NCBI GenBank assembly: GCA_037974665.1
Contig: CM075775.1
Coordinates: 29,331,732 to 29,395,731, forward strand
DNA from: Ehretia macrophylla
Taxonomy: Eukaryota; Streptophyta; Magnoliopsida; Boraginales; Ehretiaceae
Length of the DNA stretch: 64,000 nucleotides
Reading direction: 5' to 3'
In this document: in pieces, positions 45,981 to 58,504 of the stretch
Numbering within the stretch: position 1 is the stretch's first letter
How the letters are laid out: every line of letters starts with the position of its first letter
The notes under the pieces: generated by a model
What the model was told of the DNA's origin: nothing
Database searches by the model: none
What the model saw: only the letters and a program-made list of their open reading frames with translations
Made by a program: the position numbers and the translations under genes

Positions 45981-48339
45981 TGTAACGCCACGATCCCTCA
46001 CGAGACCGGAGGCTCTAACAACTAAGCTATTCTCAACCCGGTCTTAAAATTTTAGGAAAAACGGATGGAGTTTCCCCTATACATAAGACTATCTAGAAAC
46101 CTACAAACATCACCTTAATTCATTTCATTCTTACAAGCATGCAAGTCAACTAGACAACAAGGTAAAGATTACAAGTTATTAAAACATTACAAGCCATTCA
46201 TAACTATCAATACATTCCAACTTAACTTTACAATTACAAAACTGAATTCAATAATAATCCACGTAAGCCAGCATAATCAACACGAAACTCTCGAGCCTTC
46301 TTTCCTACCTCTGATAGCACTGATCCTGAAAGGTGATAGAAACGAGGGTGAGTATACAACATGTATACTCAGTAAGGGATGTGATGCAGCATACCAAGAA
46401 ATGCTTTCATGAGATGCAACAAGGATAAAATATATACAACACAAAATAACAAAGTTAATTAAACATATCTTAGATAATCACCCATAACCACTTAACCTAT
46501 CAAGTCCAATCAAAACTTAGCAAATAACCCAACTTTATTCCGAAAGCCCCTTTCGTAATCCCAACTAAAAATCTATCTTCTAAGCAACAGGAGGACACTA
46601 CGAGCATTCCAAGCATTCAACGGTCACTAACCAACCACAAGGAAGTTCTACAAACACCTAAAACACTAGAACAAACCAATTGCCTTAAATGTCCCTCTTT
46701 ATGTTCTAGTCATTCTAACCAACTTCTAGCCATCTTTTAATGGGTTTAAGCAAAGATTTAAGCCATCTAGCATTAATGGCACCTAATAGAAACACTAAAA
46801 TCATCAATTGAGCAAAAGTCACAAAAACTCAATAGAATACTATTCTTTTCTCTAACTTTCTCAAGCTATCACATCCCAACGAGCTAAGATAATAGAAATC
46901 CGTTTTCACCACGCAAACCTATCTATATTATGATCCATTTAAATGCAAAGAAAACCCGTTTAAACTATAACAATCACAAAACTCCATTCGTCCCCTTAGT
47001 TGATTTATACTACAACTAAGTTAACCAATCACCCAACTAATGCCATAACCATACCAAAAATACTTCCATGACCTCCCAAGACAATGCCGACACTCAAACC
47101 GAGCAAATTCCACACTTGGTCAAAACATCCCCTTTGCAATTCAAGGCTAATTAGCTTCCAAACGTAATACGAAGTTCAAGGTATGCAACCAAGCTATACG
47201 ACCTCCTAATGACACTTAATGACACTACTTAGGACCTCAAAGTCACGCAATTACCTGTATTTAGCCCGAAAGCCCCAAATTTCTTCTTTTGACTTTGTAC
47301 TACACGTACCTCAACCGGGCTTCAAACAAGGGTTAGCAAAGCTTCTATAGCACCTAGGTAGCCTAAGAATATCAAATGTGAAGCTCAAATCAACCCGGAT
47401 TAGCATTAACCCTGAAACCCCTTTTAAAAATTCGGCTATTTCATGTTTTATATAAGTTTAGAGCAATTCGAGGACACGAGATTATTGGACTACCTTCATT
47501 AGTACCTAAGGCATCTATTATAAGCAATGAATCAAGTCAATACGCATAATTACACAAAACCCTAAAAATTTGTCACTATTCACCTCATAAAATCAAAGTA
47601 ACGATTACAACCGTTTAAAATGCGAACTAATGGCTTAAATGTGTTCTCTAGCACTTATATACAACTTACCATAACATAGATAAGCATTTCAATAGCATTT
47701 GATAGCATTTCTAACAAATCAAGAAAAGTGTAACATTTTTAATATGCAAAAAGAGCCATGAAATCCCTCACCTAAAGCGTGTAGAGCACCTAGAAGGCTT
47801 GCAAATACCCTAAACTACTTGCTTTAGGCATGGAGAGGCTTGGATTGGAGATTTGATAAACAAAAGATCTCCCTCTTGGCTGCTAAGGGCATTTCAGATT
47901 TTGAACAGTAATTTCTGCATCTTTTTTTTGTGTGTGTTTTTATGAGCTAAAATGGTTAAATTGAGTATATATTAGGTTAGAGTTACGTTGGGTACATAAG
48001 TTGACTACTAAAATGAGCCTAGTTGGCTTTAAAACGAGTCTAAAAGTGCAATTCAATGTTAACTAATTAAAACATTTAGTTTAGTTACGTAATACTATTC
48101 ACTAGATTGGTAAAACATTTTCTAAACGGGCGCTCCTATCACTTTTAGCTCAAATGCATATTTTTCTCATTCCTAAAACAATTAATATGATTTAAAAAAA
48201 TTGTTAATTCAAGGTAGTTAAGTAGTCGAAAAATGGAATGAATAGTAGCCACTTAAAGTAACAAGTAAAGAATAGAAGAAATGCGCAAATAGTAGATGCA
48301 ACAGTAAATAAATGTACGGTGAAGTTCTCGGGCGTCACA
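45981..48339 (-). repeat. G3 3' LTR, with internal deletion
   Basis: Matches the right LTR at both ends but lacks about 1035 bp corresponding to 49937-50974, with the join at AATTAAACATATCTTAG near 46465. The missing part holds the conserved GGATACGGTTCC and CACGAGCCAC section shared with G2. Confidence 0.9.
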
Positions 48340-49455
48340 TCCTCTCCCCTTTAAACAAATTGCGTCCACGCAATTCTTCTTCCAAGAGAACTCCACATCA
48401 ACTGAAAACCAACTTCAATTACTCTTCATCAATTGATGAGCAAGAATACCGTATACGAATTCTTGTAAGAACCCATTAAGAAATCTCAGTAGTACTGCCA
48501 GCGAATCCCCAAGTAATAAGGCCAAATAAAGGCTCCAATAGAAATGCTACATAGAAATCCAAATAAGAATCCCGCTGGCACGAACACTGTAGAATAATAT
48601 AATCCCAACTAAAAGTGGCTAGAAAATACAAATAAAAGATTAGAGTATAAGTACTATAGATAATACATATAATATGGCTGAATAGAATTCCAAATACCAA
48701 GTCTTCAGAGAAATGCCAATAAAAAAATATCAGAAGAATACTAAATAAGAAAATACCAAGAGAATGCCTTAGAGAACAGTCATATAGAAATCCCAAGGGA
48801 AGCCATTCATTTTTGACTACTGAGCATAGAAAAATGCCTTGGAAGAAATCCCAATAACTGAGTTCTGCCCACAACACCAACTTCTAAATAAAAGGGCTAA
48901 TCAACTGCTTCACGTTCCTACTACTCAACATAACTTGAAAGGCTAGCCCCTAACCCCCTCCGTCGGGGGGGGAGAGGGGGGAGGTGGGGGGAGGGGAGGG
49001 AGACGAAGTCTTTCTTACCAATTCAATGGGACATGTATGAATGCCAAGATATCACATTTACACATATATGTTTTAAACTATTATGCAAACATGTTTATAT
49101 AAGAGTTTATGAAACAGTGTAATCATCAAAGTCATTCAAGTGTGAATCGTAACATAATCAATTCAATTCACAACAAAACTTAATTCAAAATGCTCAAGTA
49201 CATACATTACAATCAACAATTCAAGCAGATAACGATTCACGAGATCAATTCGATACAACTTCACTTCATTAGCACACGTTTAGCACATATTACATAACTT
49301 TATCACATAGGTGCACACATTCAATTCAAGATACACAATCACACATACAGGCACACACTTTCAAAATACACTTAACAAGCACACACGCAAGGTTTACTAC
49401 CCCACAGGCCGAGAACCTTGTCCCGACTGAGAGCTAACTAAGCTTTGATACCACC
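48340..49455. other. G3 internal region without coding capacity
   Basis: Begins with a polypurine-tract complement and AAATTGCGTCCACGCAATTC, similar to the end of G2 pol, then has a run of degenerate phrases close to AGAAATCCCAA (about 48480-48860). This produces a 134-codon minus-strand reading with no known domain. At 48955-49005 is a G-run tract with several groups of four or more G. No zinc knuckle, protease or polymerase motif was found. Confidence 0.75.
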
Positions 49456-52400
49456 TGTAATGCGCCAATCCCTCACGAGACCGGAGACTCTAATAACTAA
49501 GCTATTCTCAACCCGGTCTCAAAATTTTAGGGAAAACGGACAGAGTTTTCCCTATACATAGGACTATCTAGAAACCTGCAAACATCACCTTAATCCATTT
49601 CATCCTTACAAGCATACAAGTCAACCAGACAATAAGGTAATGATTACAAGTTATTAAAACATTACAAGTCATTCATAACTATCAATACATTCCAACTTAA
49701 CTTTACAATTACAAACTAAATTCAATGATAATCCATGTAAGCCAGCATAATCAACACGAAACTCTCGAGCCTTCTTTCCTGCCTATAATAGCACTGATCC
49801 TGAAAGGTGTTAGAAACGAGGGTGAGTATACAACATGTATACTCAGTGAGGGAGGTGATGCAGCATACCAAGAAATGCTTTCATGAGATGCAACAAGGAT
49901 AAAACATATACAATACAAAATAACAAAGTTAATTAAACAAGTATTAAACCACGTATAGAAAGGATACGGTTCCACGTTTGTCTTCAATCACGAGCCACGA
50001 GCCAAGATCTTCAAGCAAGTGTCGGCAAACCCATACTCGTCCAAGTTGGTGTACTCCGGATGTACCTCGATCCTACGACCCATATCTCCCGAGGTAGGTC
50101 TGTATGCCCCAACGAGGTGAACCACGCCTTTGGGGTAGGGGAGTATGCCTTAGCGAGAAGGGACTGGGAAACCATGGTAGCCGAGGGAGCACGGCAAGCC
50201 CGACGCCGCCCGTGTTACTCGACACTACCATGCCCAAAAAGGTTGCACAACCCCGAGTAACGAATCACGAATCTCATTTTCAAATCAAGTGGGGAGGTCG
50301 CAAAGTAGGCTAGCCTCACCCCATACATATCATATACACATTTGATAACCAAAGAGAGCAATTATAGTAATATAAACAATTACCTTTGCAACTAATTCCA
50401 GTAATTCGCAAGATAGCATGAAAATAGTACATATAAACTTTATCCATTTAGATTAAATCATATAATAAAACAAGCTAATATGCACAAAAGGAATGAAGAC
50501 TCTCTCACCTCTATCAAGCACCCCAATGCAAGATTGGCTTCAAATCACTCTCAATCACCTTGAACATAAAGTTAAACAATGTTTCAATTACTCTTTAACT
50601 ACAACATTCATTAATTATCCAACTAGGTTAGCTAACTCATAGTTTACTTAATTAACATACAACCAAGTAATCATTCAAGTAATCTAATATACCAACAATA
50701 TAACTAAAAATAATAAAATCATGATATAAGCATGTTCTACAATCATTTTAAAGAGCATTTTAAGCATAGATAACCATATTTAATTCCATAATAGTACTAT
50801 CAATTTATAAAGCCATTAATCCATACTTATTCTCTTTACAATAACTCAATATAAAACTCAATGAAAACACTTAGAACTGTGGCAATATAATTACTATAAA
50901 CAAGAATTTTCTTAAAATCTTCAATTCAAGAAAAACAATTATGCAATTTAGTTCATAAAACATTCTCTGAATAATGCCATATCTTAGATAATTACCCATA
51001 ACCACATAACCTATCAAGTCCAATCAAAACTTAGCAAATAACCCAACTTTATTCCGAAAGCCCCTTTCGTAATCCCAACTAAAAATCTATCTTCTAAGCA
51101 ACATGAGGACACTACGAGCATTCCTAGCATTCAACGGTCACTAACCAACCACAAGGAAGTTCTACAAACACCTAAAACACTAGAACAAACCAATTGCCTT
51201 AAATGTCCCTCTTTATGTTCTAGTCATTCTAACCAACTTCTAGCCATCTTTTAATGGGTTTAAGCAAACATTTAAGCCATCTAGCACTAATGACACCTAA
51301 TAGAAACACTAAAATCATCAATTGAGCAAAAGTCACAAAAACTCAATAGAATACTATTCTTTTCTCTAACTTTCTCAAGCTATCACATCCCAACGAGCTA
51401 AGATAATAGAAATCCGTTTTCACCATGCAAACCTATCCATATTATGATCCATTTAAATGCAAAGAAAACCCGTTTAAACTATAACAATCACAAAACTCCA
51501 TTCGTCTCCTTAGTTGGTTTATACTACAACTAAGTTAACCAATCACCCAACTAATGCCATAACCATACCAAAAGTGCTTCCATGACCTCCCAAGACAATG
51601 TCAACACTCAAACCTAGCAAATTCCACACTTGGTCAAAACATGCCCTTTGCAATTCAAGGCTAATTAGCTTCCAAACGTAATACGAAGTTCAAGGTACGC
51701 AACCAAGCTATACTACCTTCCTAATGACACTTAATGACACCACTTAGGACCTCAAAGTCACGCAATTACCCGCATTTAGCCAAAAAGCTCCAAATTCCCT
51801 CTTTTGACTTTGTACTACACGTACCTCAACCGGGCTTCAAACAAGGGTTAGCAAAGCTTCTATAGCACCTAAGTAGCCTATGAATATCAAATGTGAAGCT
51901 CAAATCCACCCGGATTAGCATTAACCCCAAAACCCCTTTTAAAAAGTCGGTTATTTCACGTTTTATATAAGTTTAGAACAATCGAGGGCAAGAGACTATT
52001 GGACTACCTTCATTAGTACCTAAGGCATCTATTAGAAGTAATGAATCAAGTCAATATGCACAATTACACAAAATCCTAAAAATCCGTCATTATTCACCTC
52101 ATAAAATCAAATTAACGATTACAACCGTTTAAAATGCGAACTAATGGCTTAAATGTGTTCTCTAGCACTTATATACAATCTACCATAACATAGATAAGCA
52201 TTTCAATAGCATTTGATAGCATTTCTAACAAATCAAGAAAAGTGTAACATTTTTAATATACAAAAAGAGACATGAAATCCCTTACCTAAAGCGTGTAGGA
52301 GCACCTAGAAGGCCTGCACACACCCTAAACTACTTTCTCTAGGCTTGGAGAGGCTTGGATTGGAGATTTAATGAGCAAAAGATCTCCCTCTTGGCTGCTA

Positions 52401-52849
52401 AGGGCTGTTCGAATTTTGAACAGTAATTTCTGGATCTTTTTTTGTGTTTTTGTGAGCAAAAATGGTTAAATTGAGTATATATTAGGTTAGAGTTATGTTG
52501 GGTGCATAAGTTGACTACTAAAATGAGCCTAGTTGGCTTTAAAATGAGTCTAAAAGTGCAATTTAATGTTAATTAATTAAAACACTTAGTTTAGTTACAT
52601 AATACTATTCACTAGATTGGTAAAACATTTTCTAAACGAGCGCTCCTATCGCTTTTAGTTCAAATTCATATTTTTCTCATTTCTAAAACAATTAATGTGA
52701 TTTAAAAAAATTACTAATTCAAGGTAGTTAAGTAGTTGAAAAATGGAATGAATAGTAGCCACTTAAAGTAACAAGTAAAGCACAGAAGAAATGCGCAAAT
52801 AGTAGATGCAATAGTAAATAAATGTACGGTGAAGTTCTCGGGCGTCACA
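49456..52849 (-). repeat. G3 5' LTR, full length
   Basis: 3394 bp, adjoining the primer binding site. Plus-strand start TGTAATGCGCCAATCCC and end GGGCGTCACA. Its extra 1 kb relative to the other LTR includes CACGAGCCACGAGCC and the CACGGCAAGCCCGACGCCGC block. The rest agrees with the left LTR with scattered substitutions. Confidence 0.9.
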
Positions 52850-52854
52850 GTGTG

Positions 52855-54282
52855 GAACTTAGTTCCTAGGCCAAAAAACACAAATGTAATTGGGACAAAA
52901 TGGATCTTTAGAAACAAGACTGATGAATGTGGCAACATAATTAGAAACAAGGCTAGGTTAGTTGTTCAAGGATACACTCAAGTTGAGGGCATAGATTTTG
53001 AGGAAACTTTTGCTCCAGTTGCTAGTTAAAGTCAATTAGGCTTTTGTTGTCTATTGCATGTGTGTTAAAAATTAAGTTATACCAAATGAATGTAAAGAGT
53101 GCTTTTCTAAATGGTATACTTAATGAAGAAGCTTATGTTAAACAACCTAAAGGGTTTGAAGATTCTCATCATCCTGATCATGTTTTTAAATTGAAAAAGG
53201 CCTTGTATGATTTGAAACAAGCTCCAAGAGCTTAGTATGAGAGGTTAACTAGATTTTTGCATGAAAAAGGCTATAAAAGAGGAAGTGCTGATAAGACTTT
53301 GTTCATTAAATTCATACCTAGAATTTTGATTGCTCAAATTTATGTTGATGACATAGTGTTTGGTGCAATATCTAAAAGCAATGTTGATGAATTTGTTGAT
53401 CAAATGCAACATGAATTTGAAATGAGTATGGTTGGAGAACTGAAATATTTTCTAGGTGTGTAGGTGAAACAGTGCAATAATGGCATTTTCATCTCTCAAG
53501 AGAAATATGTTAAAAATCTTGTGAAAATGTTTGGTTTGGAAGATGCAAAGCACATGAGGACTCCAATGGGGTCAAGTACAAAGTTGATGAAAAATGGGAA
53601 TGAGAAGTCTGTGGATGCAAGTTTGTATAGAAGCATGATAAGGAGCTTACTTTATTTAACTGCTAGTTGATCTGATATTTGTTTTAGTGTAGGAATATGT
53701 GCTAGGTTTCAAGCTGATCCAAAAGAGTCACACTTAAAAGCTGTGAAGAGAGTCATTAAATATGTGAGTGGGACTATTAATTTTGGTATTTGGTATACTA
53801 ATGACACTAACACAAATCTCGCAGGTTATAGTGATGCAGATTGGGCTGGAAATGTGGATGACAGGAAGAGCACTATTGGAGGTTGCTTTTATGTAGGTAA
53901 CAATTTTGTTTCATGGTACAACAAAAAGCAAAACTCGATTTCCTTAAGCACTGCTGAAGCATAATACATAGCAGCAGGTAGTTGTTATGCTCAACTTCTT
54001 TGGATAGGTCAAATGATAGATGATTATGGCATTGATCAAAATAGGTTTACTGTCATTTGTGACAACATGAGTACTATAAATATCTCAAAAAATCCTCTAC
54101 AGCATTCACGAACAAAGCACATTGACATAAGGCATCATTTCATAAGAGAACTTGTGGAACAAAATAAGGTTGTGTTGGAATATATTGCAATAGAAAATCA
54201 ACTAGCAAATATCTTCACTAAGGCATTAGACTCTGTGAGGTTTGAGACATTGAGAAAAGTCTTAGGAATTTGTTCTCTTTAA
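52855..54282 (+). pseudogene. SIRE-like reverse transcriptase and RNase H
   Basis: Reading resumes after G3 with [20 protein letters not shown], then [40 protein letters not shown] and the catalytic IYVDDIVFG, which is intact. RNase H follows with GYSDADWAGNVDDRKST, SISLSTAEA, HSRTKHIDIRHHFIRELV and IFTKALD. The stops at 53233 (W position), 53461 (Q position, CAG to TAG), 53668 (R position) and 53962 (E position) are single substitutions; one frame change occurs near 53030. The catalytic core is conserved but the protein cannot be made whole. Confidence 0.92.
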
Positions 54283-55437
54283 AATGTCATGGTCTGTGTG
54301 TATATGCATTGGTTCATCACTAGAGCATTAAAAATTATATGTATAAATCAGCTAGTGATTTCATTTGTAAAACCATATTATCAATGCACATCATGTACTT
54401 GTCATTCTGATGAATCTTAGATTAAAGTCTCAACAGGAAATGATTGTGAACTTATTTGACGACTGGGGATCTAACAAAGAGAAGTCTCTTTGAGATTCAT
54501 TCATGAACTCTATTCACCTTGCCAACAGAAAAAAATCATATGCAGGATGTTGCAGCAAAAGTTGGAATGGAAAGGGCTACCTAAGACCACAATGAATGGT
54601 TCTAGAGTGAAAGCCACCATACCAAGAGAAAAAAAAAATTGAAAGGAGGTTATAGAAAATCCTACAGGGGTGATTAGATGACCAAGTATATTGGAACAAG
54701 TATTGCTTCTAATTTGACCTGGTGTGATGGATGTCGAGGGCCGTTTAGAGTGGCGTATACATGAAACACACACACACATGGTCCACACTTGAAATTCTTG
54801 TTTGATTTATGCATGTGATTAGTAGAGGTTCGAGTGGTGACTCAAAGTTTATGCTCATAGAAGTGTGCGTGTGTGAATTCTGTATTTTTGTGAAAAGTCA
54901 ATAGAATCTTGAGGGTTGAATGTCAAAGTGTGGAATTTGCTTGGTTGACGAATGTTGCAGTAGAATCTCACACACCAAGTTTTTTTTTTCTTGCAATTAT
55001 ATCTGGTCATAATTTGTTATAGCAGAAATGTTACCTATCTGTCAGTTGTGTTTGTGATTAAAGTCAAAACTAACAAGTTTTGTCGCAGCAAAGTTTTTCT
55101 TCTGATTAACGATGCTGCAGCAGGCCCTAAGCAGTTACAACTTTTTGCTGATGTGTCATAACTGAAAGTTGAGGTGGGAAATTAATGGCACTTCAGCACA
55201 CGTCTCTTAAAAGTAGGAGATAGAATTAACTTCGACAAACCGTTCAACTTCCTCCTTGCTTGAAATCTTGTGCTCAATTTATAGCTTGTCATTAATTTGT
55301 CTCCTTTTTTAATTAACCATTCATTAGCTTTAATCTCTGCTTACTCATTTAATCTTGCGTCTTTCTCTCATTGGTCATTCTTCTCCTCTCTGACAGTTGC
55401 ATACAAGCATCCTTTTTTTTCACATATCACAGGTACT
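54283..55437. other. SIRE-like spacer between pol and the third ORF
   Basis: No coding signal in 1.15 kb. It contains several TGCAGCAAAA-like motifs (54550, 54955, 55085, 55113). The minus-strand reading at 54510-54788 is not gene-like. In SIRE-group elements such a spacer separates pol from the env-like ORF and may hold its splice acceptor, which I did not identify. Confidence 0.6.
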
Positions 55438-57255
55438 ATGGCACGAACACGAACTAGAACTCGTTGTTGGCCCCGAGCTCTACCCAATGCACCTAGAGGT
55501 GATCCAAACAAACCACGACACATAGTCAAGCGGTGCTGCTATAGCCCATCATAACAATCAGCCACCACCACCTACTGTTGTTCCTACTTCTACCATGGAC
55601 TAGACTCAAGTTCTGAATCATTATTTCAAGAAGTATTATCTGAGTTGCTGGGCGCGGAAACGGAATCCCCCATTGTTGGCACACTTACTCGCGCAAAGGG
55701 AGTCGTTGTTAAACCTAGTGTTGAGACATCATCTGTTAACACGAAGAAGGTTGTGCCCACTGCTGCAGCAGAAAGATCTTCTCATGCAAAAACTATCAAG
55801 ACTGATGCAGACATGGCTGCAGTAGATTCTGATAAAGATGATGCACTACCAATACACCACCCATCACCTGTTCGACCGAATGCCTCTTTGACAGACTCAT
55901 TTGATTCCAATGCCATGCCTACTTTTGTTGCGCCTAAGCAAGTTACTGATAATCCGGCTACAACATCTCTAGCTAATATTGCAGCAATGAGTGAACCAGA
56001 CCCCATACTGCATGCTGCACATTCTGTTGCTGCTGATGATGAAACAGAAAACATACCTGGTCTAGCTTCTTCTGGTGTGAAGGCTGTTGTAGCCGGTAAC
56101 AAGGTCAGTCCACTCAAACCTCCTAGATCCAAACGACAAGCACAAAAAAGGAATTCCACTGCCTTTTCTCCAGCAAGCCGACACAAGATGCAGTGCACGA
56201 TGAAGTCGGGATATGTAGTTAGTCCTGCTTACTCCAAAAAGTTTTATTTCTCTGCCTCTCTTGTTCGTTGGGACTTGGCTAATAAGAGAGCCTTTATGGA
56301 AGAACGAACATTGCATACTGACTCATATAAGGGAACATGCATTCTTAAACTTCTAGAACAACGCATGTTGCTAGGTACTGTTAAGCTCGATACTTCATAT
56401 GTCGCTGCCGTTGTTCATGAGTTTTATGCGAATTTGAATAAATCCATAGGAGATCCCACTTCCCCATACTATCATCAAGTTTATGTTAGGGGTAATGTGT
56501 TTATTTTATCCCCTACGGTGATTAATGAGTTTGTGGGCTTTAAAAAACCGGAGAAAGATGTTGCAGAGGTTAGTTTCATTCTTGATCAAGTTGCAATGAA
56601 ATTGTTGGGACACACTACCACATGGCCTCACAGAAATCGGCTAGCTGCTACAACTTTGACAACTAAATATGTTCCCTTGCATCGAATTGCTTTAGCTAAC
56701 TGGTTTCCAGGAAAACATGCCAACACGGTACATGTTGAGATGACCACTTTACTGTTTCAGGTTGGCACTGGTCTGAATTTGAACATCGAGTAGGTCATTT
56801 TCACTCGGATTTTAGAAGAAGCTGACAAAAATACTCCTACGTTATATCTTCTATTTCCGTCGGTGATTTATGGTGTTTTAAGTCTACAACACAAGGTCAA
56901 GAAATCTGATGAGGTATTAACTAAATTTTCTCTTCCCTTACGCTTTTCTAGAAAATATCTGCAGGGCAAACATCAGGCAAGTACTCAGGGGGAGCAACCT
57001 TCAGTTCCTGTGTTTGCTACAGCAGGAGCTGCTACTTAGGGGGAGCCTGGTGCTACAGCACCTGGTGGCACAGACTCTGTTCCCAATTCGAGTGCTGATA
57101 TGCGACAAGTGTTGCAGCAGATTTAAGCTGAGCTGCAGTACATCCGGACTGCTCAAGCTGCCCTTCAGGCCTCTCATTAGCAGATTCTCCACGACCAACA
57201 ACAAATTCTTGCTACTCTTGTCACCATCCGCCCTCTTGCTCCACCGGATGCTTAG
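55438..57255 (+). pseudogene. SIRE-like env-like third ORF, broken
   Basis: Starts MARTRTRTRC at 55438, shifts frame near 55540 and is open from 55645 to a TAG at 56791. It then continues with further TAG codons at Gln positions (for example after AAT, ASH and PDA). The central part FYANLNKSIGDPTSPYYHQV, VRGNVFILSPTVINEFVGF and the later HRIALANWFPGKHANTV match the plant transposon protein domain found in the third ORF of SIRE-type and related elements. The N-terminal half is low-complexity, and the C-terminal part is a Gln-rich probable coiled coil. Its role in retroelements is unproven; envelope function is only a suggestion in the literature. Confidence 0.82.
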
Positions 57256-57593
57256 CCCTTGTCTTTGTTTGTCAAAAATGGGAAAATGGAAATGATGCTA
57301 CTATTATGTTTACTGATCATGTTAATGCTCATGCTCTAATCCTGAACAACTCTTTATCTTTGTGTTGTTATTTTTCTATCATTGTTCTGTGTTAGTTTAG
57401 TTTGGTAGCTCTGATACAATTAGTTTATTTTGGGTATTAGTTTATTTTGGTTGTTTTAAATCTCGACTTTAATGCTACTCTGATCCTTTCTGTCTTCTGT
57501 TTTGTCCTTACACTAATGCTCACTAGTTTTTGGCTCAGGTGTGTTGATTGCTCTGATATGCAGTTTTGCCAAAACAAAGCCAAATGGGGAGCT
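57256..57593 (+). other. SIRE-like 3' untranslated region and polypurine tract
   Basis: T-rich sequence with no gene. It ends with AAAGCCAAATGGGGAGCT directly before the TG of the 3' LTR, which serves as the polypurine tract. Confidence 0.75.
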
Positions 57594-58122
57594 TGTTACG
57601 CCCTTTGCTGCAACAAGTGCTGTTAAATTAAATGGCTTGTTTTGCCAAAATTATGCTTTGACTAAATTTAATTCAAATTTAATATGCATATATGTTTGAA
57701 GAATTATGCTTGACAGGTTTACCATATTTATAAGATAGTTGAAAAGGCAAATTGACATCTTATTTATGCTTCTGCTATGTTTATTGTTTTAATCTTTGAT
57801 AGGAAGAATTTTTTTTATTCATTCTTCGAGAGAAGAAGGTGTAGTTCTCGGAAGAGAACGTTGCAAGTCGAGGGGAGCTCGCCAAACTTAGGTTCATTAA
57901 GGAGTTCATTATCAAGGCGTCAAAGTCAAGAGGGAGTCTTTAGTTGTGTAAGTCCATTGATATTGTATCTTGTGATTTATTAATGAAACAGGTTTGTTGG
58001 ACCAGGGAAGGTTCGGTGGACATAGACCGCACGGTTGAACCACGTTAAATCTCAGTGTCTTTACTTTCTACATGCGTTTATTTATTTTGTTTTAACTTCT
58101 GTTACAATACTAGAAACTATCA
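57594..58122 (+). repeat. SIRE-like 3' LTR, internally deleted
   Basis: 529 bp, from TGTTACGCCCTTTGCTGC to GAAACTATCA. It matches the 5' LTR at both ends but has lost the central 330 bp or so, joining GACATC to TTATTTATGC near 57760. Confidence 0.9.
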
Positions 58123-58127
58123 AAGTT

Positions 58128-58334
58128 AATTCCCACAACCAAGTTAATTCTCTTATTTGAATCACATAAAACCTAAGAGTCATAAAACCTAGGAAAAATA
58201 TAAAATCAAACAAATTAAACAGTCAAATTTCAATGTAACTAGTAATCATATTTAAAGTAAGAAAATGCAAATTAAGATGCACAAAAGATATGCAACAATT
58301 AATTATAAATATGATGGATGTCTCGGGCTTCACA
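58128..58334 (-). repeat. Relic end of a gypsy LTR
   Basis: Resembles the last 200 bp of the G2 LTR: ACCTAGGAAAAATATAAAAT, then AACAGTC, AAGATGCACAAAAGATATGC and the end TCTCGGGCTTCACA. The rest of that LTR is not seen on the other side of the SIRE-like element, so it was already a fragment or has been lost. Confidence 0.6.
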
Positions 58335-58460
58335 GTTTTGAACTCAAGATTTTTTGGTATCTAGTCTTTGATCTATGTTAAGTTAACACTTCATCTAAAA
58401 ATTTAAATTGTTATAAAGAAATTTATTATATTATTCATTATTTTCAACAAACACTAAACT
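58335..58460 (-). mobile_element. SINE-like fragment
   Basis: Contains GTTTTGAACTCAAGATTTTT, then GATCTATGTTAAGTTAACAC and TTCATCTAAAAATTTAAATT, in the same order as the tRNA-like head and 3' part of the insert at 7355-7630. It is diverged and truncated. Confidence 0.5.
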
Positions 58461-58504
58461 TCCTTGAGTTTCCACTTGTATAGCTGGTGGTTTTACTTAC
58501 CAAT

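Larger units (their letters stand above)
45981..52849 (-). mobile_element. G3: non-coding Ty3/gypsy-type element (LARD-like) in the SIRE element
   Basis: Perfect target duplication GTGTG at 45976-45980 and 52850-52854. LTRs are 45981-48339 (2359 bp) and 49456-52849 (3394 bp), starting TGTAACGCCACG or TGTAATGCGCC and ending CTCGGGCGTCACA. The primer site (minus-strand TGGTATCAAAGC) is at 49442-49453 and the polypurine tract at about 48340-48352, giving minus-strand orientation. The internal region is only 1.1 kb with no gag or pol, so it could move only with proteins from another element. LTR sequence is related to G2. The interrupted host protein resumes across the duplication: QFIRNDV before, [17 protein letters not shown] after. 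Confidence 0.93.
41432..58122 (+). mobile_element. SIRE-like Ty1/copia element with env-like ORF
   Basis: A plus-strand element with LTRs 41432-42336 and 57594-58122. Flanks TAGTT (41427-41431) and AAGTT (58123-58127) form a target duplication with one mismatch. The primer site TGGCATCAAGAG (42339-42350), gag, protease, integrase, reverse transcriptase and RNase H are in copia order, followed by a third ORF resembling the env-like protein of the SIRE/Maximus group. It is split at 45981-52849 by the gypsy element G3. Coding regions have stops and frameshifts, so it is inactive. Forms of TGCWRCAR occur again and again in LTRs, linkers and spacers of this element but hardly elsewhere in the window. 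Confidence 0.93.

Noticed and set aside
48476..48880. 134-codon minus-strand frame in G3 as a retroelement protein
   Set aside because: It is made from degenerate repeats, has no gag or pol motif and shows biased hydrophobic composition from AT-rich repeats.
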